DNA from: Panorpa germanica
Lineage: Eukaryota > Arthropoda > Insecta > Mecoptera > Panorpidae
Assembly (NCBI GenBank): GCA_963678705.1
Contig: OY783212.1
Location: 2,294,001-2,358,000, forward strand
DNA length: 64,000 nt
Reading direction: 5' to 3'
A program made the position numbers and the translations under genes. Under the pieces are notes generated by a model that saw only the letters and a program-made list of their open reading frames with translations, was not told the DNA's origin and did no database searches. Of the stretch, positions 49,502 through 64,000 are shown one piece after another. The stretch's first letter is position 1. Each line of letters begins with the position of its first letter.

Positions 49502-52045
49502 GACGATGATAAATCAGGGAGAAAATATTAGTATACTTATAGACATGAGATTTGTACATTATTTATAAAGATTATCTTTTTTTTGTTTGTTGTTATTTAG
49601 TACGAAACTAAAATTGTATGTAAATATTTTATTTTTTTTTTGTTGAAGGTAATCTTTTAGTTTTAATTTACTGCTTGAACATTTAAATGGTAGAATATCA
49701 AATATAGTTGCCAAAATATAGTCTTCCATTTTGATCAGTAACTACAACATTAGGAGAGCAGTTTTTAACAGGTGATTTTTGTAAGTAAATGTTAAGTTAA
49801 ATTGTTTTTTACGTAAAGTTAAATGGGTTATTGAGAAACATTTATCCGAAATTTAGATTTTATCTTTAAAAACTATTGATGTTTCATATAAGCATGGATT
49901 TTGTCCAAAACACTAGCAAGATCGAAACGTTGACATTTTTATAAGAAACTAGCTAACTGATTTAACTTTACATCCGCATCCATGAAAAATATAACTGTTC
50001 AAATAAATATTTCTTTTTGCTGTTGTTGTGTTATACGTCACAAAACTTGACAGAAATAATTTATTATTTACTTTTATATTTACAGATATTTTGTGGAATT
50101 AAATCAAAATATTCTTAAGTTTGCTACTCGAGCGTACAAGTGGAATTCTGTTCCTCTCCGAAGGCAGCAGATGCGGTTCATTTTTACGTCAATTACCTGT
50201 ATGAAATGAGCACACTTTAATCAAATAACATTTGTGTTCGAAATAAAATATTTTAATCAAAAATACATATATAAAATTAATTATCAAACATGGAAATAAT
50301 CTTTATTATCTCTAATTACAATAAGAAGACTCTGGTACAATCTAAGCTTATAACACTTTGGCTTTAGTACATGTAACATTAACCCGTCATCCATCCATAT
50401 TTTAAATGTGACAGCCAATGTGTTAATCAAATATTTATTACTCTGTATGTTAGTTGTATATTGGAATTATATGATCCAAAAAAATGATCTGAAAAGTATT
50501 TATTTAATAGAAATGAAATGTTGTTAAAAGAAGTTATAAGACGTGAGAGCATTATTTATAAATTCTGACCAATTAGGGCTTATTCTAACTTTTACCAAAT
50601 TCGATGTGAATGTTTCTGCTTTCTTCTCAAAAAGCAAAATATGTTGCGATTTGTTTCACTTTTTTACTAAGTTCGAATTATTTCTTTCTTCGTGATATTG
50701 AAAAATGATATAAATTAGATATTGGTTCAAGATGATTATTGACCTATTTTAAATTTATTATTGTATGTATACTCTGTGTAGCATAACAATTAAAATGAAC
50801 TATGCGTAATTTATACGTATTACGTATTTTGTAGTTGATAATTGTAGAAACTAGAAAAATCTAGAATGAATTTATTTATCATTTTTTATCAGTAGTTTAA
50901 TTATTACCACAAAAAGACATTGTACATTATTTAAAATTTAATAATTTATAAATTATCTGTAAAATTGTAAAACTTGAATGACTTTTTTCGTAAATAAAAT
51001 ATACTATTACAAATGTGTCTACTTTGACTCATCAAATAACTCAACTGTTCATCGAAAGAATTTAATGATTTTATAAAAGGAACAGTGATTACGCATTATC
51101 AAATCAATGCAGTATTATCAAAAATGTTTCCATTATTTATAAATATTAATTTAGTTTTTATTAAAACATGTAATTTATTTCTTTAAAAAAAACACAAATA
51201 AATTTTTTGATACAAAATATACTGGTTTTATTTAAAGCATATCGGATATCATAAACTGTTAATGTGTTATTATAAGTTGTATAATTAATAAATGATTGTA
51301 ACTTTAAAATATGTTCGACTTATCAAATCTTTGAACCAACTATATTAACCAAATATAATGTAAACGGTTTGCTTAACAGATGGCGCATCAATTTGATTCC
51401 GCCTAGTCATATTGCAATCTGATTAACACATGAAAAATTCTGCTGTAAAGTTTATAAAATTTTATTTTACATGCAATTTAAATTTAAAATATACGTAGTA
51501 TACATCATAAATATTTCAATTTCATCAAAAATAAGGATATTAAAGTAATCTTTGTCATAATATTTGCATATATAATAGGTGATGATATTTTGAAGTGGCA
51601 TCTGCGTGTTTTTAAACCTGTCTCACAGTGACTACTGTTTAATAGATTGCGCTAATTTACAAATTCAAACCAAATATATTTTGAAATGATAAATATTAGC
51701 TTTTAAAAATAAATTTTACTATTTATTAATTTTAATTGACATTCTTTTCACAATGAACATTCAATAGATTTTTTGTGTTTTTTAATTTATTTGTTGATAA
51801 TTTATTTAATTATCAGTATAACATACATATTTAAAATAATAATAAGAAAATATTTATTTTATTAAAGCGAATGATCTTCATTTAAGTTTTATGTTATTGC
51901 ATATACAAGGTTTTATAATCCCTTGCATTTAAACTTAATTAAAACTTATATTTATGATGAATATATTTTTGCTGCAGATTAGAAACCGACTTAATGTGGA
52001 AAAAACATATCTGCGCTTAATGTACAATTAGAAATTCCAGCACTG
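49502..52045. other. convergent intergenic region / two 3' UTRs
   Basis: AT-rich and without open frames. It holds the 3' UTR of the Ig gene (AATAAA at about 50002 and 50242 are candidate polyadenylation signals) and that of the minus-strand ABCC gene (TTTATT runs at about 51850). No repeats recognised. Confidence 0.5.
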
Positions 52046-59407
<7,362 letters not shown>

Positions 59408-61490
59408 TCTTTAATAAAATAATAATTCCGAAAAATATTAGAAAAATACAGTGTGTACAGTGTTATAAATAAAATAAAATGTTAAAAAATTTAAAATTGT
59501 TTATATGCGATTGACTAGAGTTGTTATATTTGACAACAGCATACTATGCAAAATGTCGACAAAACGGCCTGCAGTTTCCTTTTCCATAATTTTTGAAAAA
59601 GTGTTTCTCTATGTGTTTTAATGTAGAGGATAAGAGATCACAAAGAAGATATCATTATAAACCTCATGAGTCACTAAGTATCTTCATTATTGGCTGCATA
59701 ATCCATTACATAATAATTGAAGGTAAATCAAACTAATCAGTAAATGTTGTAATGATAAGAATTTAATCAGTTAAACAGGAAACTATGAAACGCATGGCAA
59801 AGCAAAATGTATGGCGAAAACGTAGAAATAAATCTAGATACATTAGCAGAGCAGACCTTCAAAAAGGATCTTTTTAAATTTGTTTATAAGTGAATTTTAA
59901 AGCTCCTATATAGAAATCGTATTCTCTAGGTGTGTTTTTCTAAAAGACATTTTTAAAACGATATTCAAGTAGAATCCCAAAAATGCCACTAGGTTTAAAA
60001 ATAATATTCACTTGCAAAGAAAGATAATATAATCAATTTTGTCGCGGAAGGTACTCACAACAGATCTCCGGTATAAAAGGACGGTACATTATCTTAAAAT
60101 ACATTATCTTGAAATTAATATAATCCTCGGGAATCAAACCGAGTCTAACAGACTATTTTCAATTGGATGGGTGTAAAACACTGTTTATGCATAGACATAT
60201 AGTTGACTATCATGACCTCAGATGCCCAATTATTTTGTATTTAGTGAGAATATTTCAAAACATAAAAGTGTATTTTAGTCACACATAACCAATTTCAATT
60301 TTAAATAATACATAGCTCTAACAGTGTAGAAATGGAACTTTGTTTACAATTTTCATATATTATTAATTTTAAAAGAAATCATAAAGCATAACTTTCAATT
60401 ATATCTCACAACTTAAGTTGTCAAATACTGCAAGGTGTTATAAATATGATTTTATAAGTTTTGTAGAGAAAAACAACATGACAAGGTCATGTAGCTACCT
60501 GCAAATTTGATAGAGCCATTTACTTTATTTAGTTCTAATAAACAGATTATAAATTCTGATAAGATATGCTAACTATATTTGTATAAAACGATATAAAAGT
60601 TAGGTTATTGTAATAATAAAAATTATTCACGTAACCGGCTTTAGATACTGCGAGCATAAACATGTCTTCACATGTCCTTACACGAGCAATCATGATTGTA
60701 ACAAGAAGAGATAATAGTGACAAGTACATTTTATTATTCAGGATATATGTGAACACCTTTCCGTATTCAAACGGAAAGGCTTACAACACTTAATAAAACC
60801 CTTATAACACAGCTCGACTTATAACTTATAACGTCAAACGTACGCGTATAAAACCATTACATTGTTTTGTATATTACCGCCATCTCTATGTGAAGTCCAG
60901 AAATGTTCTACTCAGTTGAGCTCCTATTAATGTTAGCAATTTTATGACTTACTTAATAATTATTTGCCATATTATTCTCTTACTAGTAATACGAACGAAA
61001 TAATACAACAAGAAATTGAATGAGACAACATTCTAAAATTAAATACGTAATTCATTTTATATTTACTTGTATGTATTCTATTCAAATAATTAATATTATT
61101 TTCTGTTGATTCATAATCTCAATGCCGCGAACTGGTAATTCCCTTTGTTATTACACAACACAATCACAACTAAAAGTTTTTTCGCGTAAGTGTTTTAAAA
61201 TAGTACATTTTTCTACACTGTTTTTAATTGTACTGTTATAAAAATATTGCGCAACTTTGTGTAAACATATAATATGAAATGTTGAAGTTTTTATTACATA
61301 CTAACTACCTAAATTAGTAGATTTAATTAAATATTATTAAACAATATATGAACAAGTCTAATATACTCGTATTTAAATAATCTCGGCATCGACGTTGCTT
61401 AGCTATACACGGGCGCAAACGACGAGTGTTGAAAACCGACTGACAATTGTAAAAATCAGACGCGTCGCAGTCGCGTGGATTCCCCGAGCC
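59408..61490. other. upstream region of the complete ABCC gene
   Basis: AT-rich and without coding frames. It must contain the promoter and 5' UTR, but no clear TATA/initiator pair was recognised. A minus-strand T-arm-like sequence CTCGGTTTGATTCCCGAG (60129-60146) resembles a Pol III box B. A GC-rich island lies at about 61380-61495. Confidence 0.4.
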
Positions 61491-61497
61491 GGCGGGC

Positions 61498-61641
61498 TGG
61501 TTCACAATTTGTTTTCGAAACTTAACAGTCTGTTTTCGAAAAACAAAACTGTTTTAAAATAAAACAAAACATGATTTATTCTTTCTTTTTTGATAACAAA
61601 ACTGTTTTCAAAACTGTCTATCTGGTGTGAAACCGGCATTA
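61498..61641 (-). mobile_element. MITE family 2, copy C (internally deleted, about 140 bp)
   Basis: The right end CTGGTGTGAAACCGGCATTA is a perfect family terminus. The interior is only the GTTTTCGAAAA/AAACAAAACTG mosaic. The left end GCTGGTTCACA is degenerate. Confidence 0.55.
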
Positions 61642-62479
61642 AGTTGATGTTCGTTCGTACGTGTGGAATATATTATGAACCAGGACGTATGAACTACAGA
61701 CTTGTTCATATAGTGGCATATTGATAAACGTGTGTTTATGCGAAACAACTCCAATTTTGGTATATACCCAGTAAACATTTTGTTGTCACTTTGCCATCAT
61801 ATTGAAGATGCGTATGATTTTTTTGTCATGAAAGAGTTCATTTACAGTTCAGTTTCTCACAGTCGTTCATATGAAATGTCTATTTACGTCGGAATACAAA
61901 TGAAGATAAAGTTGATGCGAACTATAATTGAAGTGCAATAGTGATAGAAACGTCACAAAACAGAACACTTCACCAAATTGTTTACTAGGTTATGTCGTAA
62001 TGTGATCTCACCCTAAAACTAGAGTCAGCCTACACAATTATCGAAGAAAAACAGTAATTTTAATAAAACTTCTCTTTAAAATAAAGTTTATTTACATATT
62101 TCTTACATCTACATTAAAATTACATAGAAATATAAATAACATTAACAATTATAAAAGACTATAAAGTAATTTAACGTTGTTCTAAAAATGTAAATACTAA
62201 TTATTAATTTGATATTTTATGCAAAAAGATACTGGAAACATATAATTATCTTTAGCAATAATAAACGAATACAATGTTGTACAAGTTTCAACAGTTACTT
62301 TAGCTATAGTAAAAAATGTATATATTTGTAATGTATATATATTTATACGTATTTACTAATTATTAGTATTAGTATGGGAATCAACTGAAATGAAAATAAT
62401 TCAAGTAATACCTAACGCTTAGTCTAATTTGAGTTTTCAATCTTGAAAATAAATTATGAAGTCTACATCTCTACAAATG
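61642..62479. other. intergenic region / 3' UTR of the second ABCC gene
   Basis: No coding region. TTTATT at 62087-62092 (AATAAA on the minus strand) is a candidate polyadenylation signal for the paralogue. Confidence 0.4.
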
Positions 62480-63736
<1,257 letters not shown>

Positions 63737-63807
63737 TTAGGTATTTTTAAATAATAAAAGAAAATAGTATGGATCTGTATACCCTAGACTCAAACCCAGT
63801 TTGACAG

Positions 63808-64000
63808 TCCCGACTGGGCTTGTGTCCTATGTCATAATTTCTATAAAAGTGTACTATATATTGATAAAGTGGATTACTAGAACCTCTCCTAGACTAGAAT
63901 AACTCCTTATATGTTAGGAGATATTAACAATTAAAAAAGTCATTTTGTCTCTTTGATTATTAAAGGGATTAAACGTTGTACAACATTCTAACTGCATGTG
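63808..64000 (-). repeat. repeat family F, copy 3 (runs off the window)
   Basis: The reverse complement matches 47310-47505 closely (AGAGACAAAATGACTTTTTT and ATAGGACACAAGCCCA). It lies in the intron upstream of the first visible exon of the second ABCC gene. Confidence 0.65.

Noticed and set aside
60129-60146. tRNA gene suggested by a T-arm hairpin
   Set aside because: No acceptor stem, D-arm or anticodon arm can be built around it. At best a SINE or tRNA relic.

Overview
This is a 64 kb piece of an AT-rich eukaryotic genome, most likely an insect. The support is short introns with GT-AG borders in the one complete gene, arthropod-type ABCC and Ig-domain genes, an intact Copia retrotransposon primed from the initiator-tRNA half site that Drosophila copia uses, and a dense, diverse set of MITEs. 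The order cannot be fixed by reading alone. No bacterial, organellar or viral genome features, rRNA genes or CRISPR arrays were seen.

Layout. From 1 to about 48 kb there is no gene I can name. The space is intergenic or large-intron DNA filled with transposon remains: an intact 4.3 kb Copia element on the minus strand (6938-11239, identical 122 bp LTRs, 5 bp target duplication), a decayed P-element-like transposase (34.1-34.5 kb), and at least eight families of short inverted-repeat elements. Several GC-richer islands inside this desert look like minus-strand exons with good splice sites and compatible phases (13.3, 26.4 and 41.3 or 41.7 kb). They may belong to an unidentified gene with very long introns.

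From 48.1 to 49.5 kb (+) lie the last three coding exons of an Ig-domain single-pass membrane protein. Its 5' exons were not found. It converges on a complete 21-exon ABC transporter gene of the ABCC4/MRP4 type (52046-59407, minus). Every splice phase in my model joins and the CDS totals 4050 nt (1349 aa), with the order TMD1-NBD1-linker-TMD2-NBD2. At 62.5-63.7 kb (minus) are the last three coding exons of a second, tandem ABCC4-like gene that runs off the right edge. Its three exons have exactly the same lengths (173, 241 and 27 nt) as those of its neighbour. Its last intron has been invaded by a MITE.

How it works together: the two transporters form a head-to-tail array, the usual form of ABCC expansion in insects, and probably export organic anions, conjugates or cyclic nucleotides at the plasma membrane. 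The rest of the window mainly records mobile-element activity, including nested insertions and insertions in gene introns.
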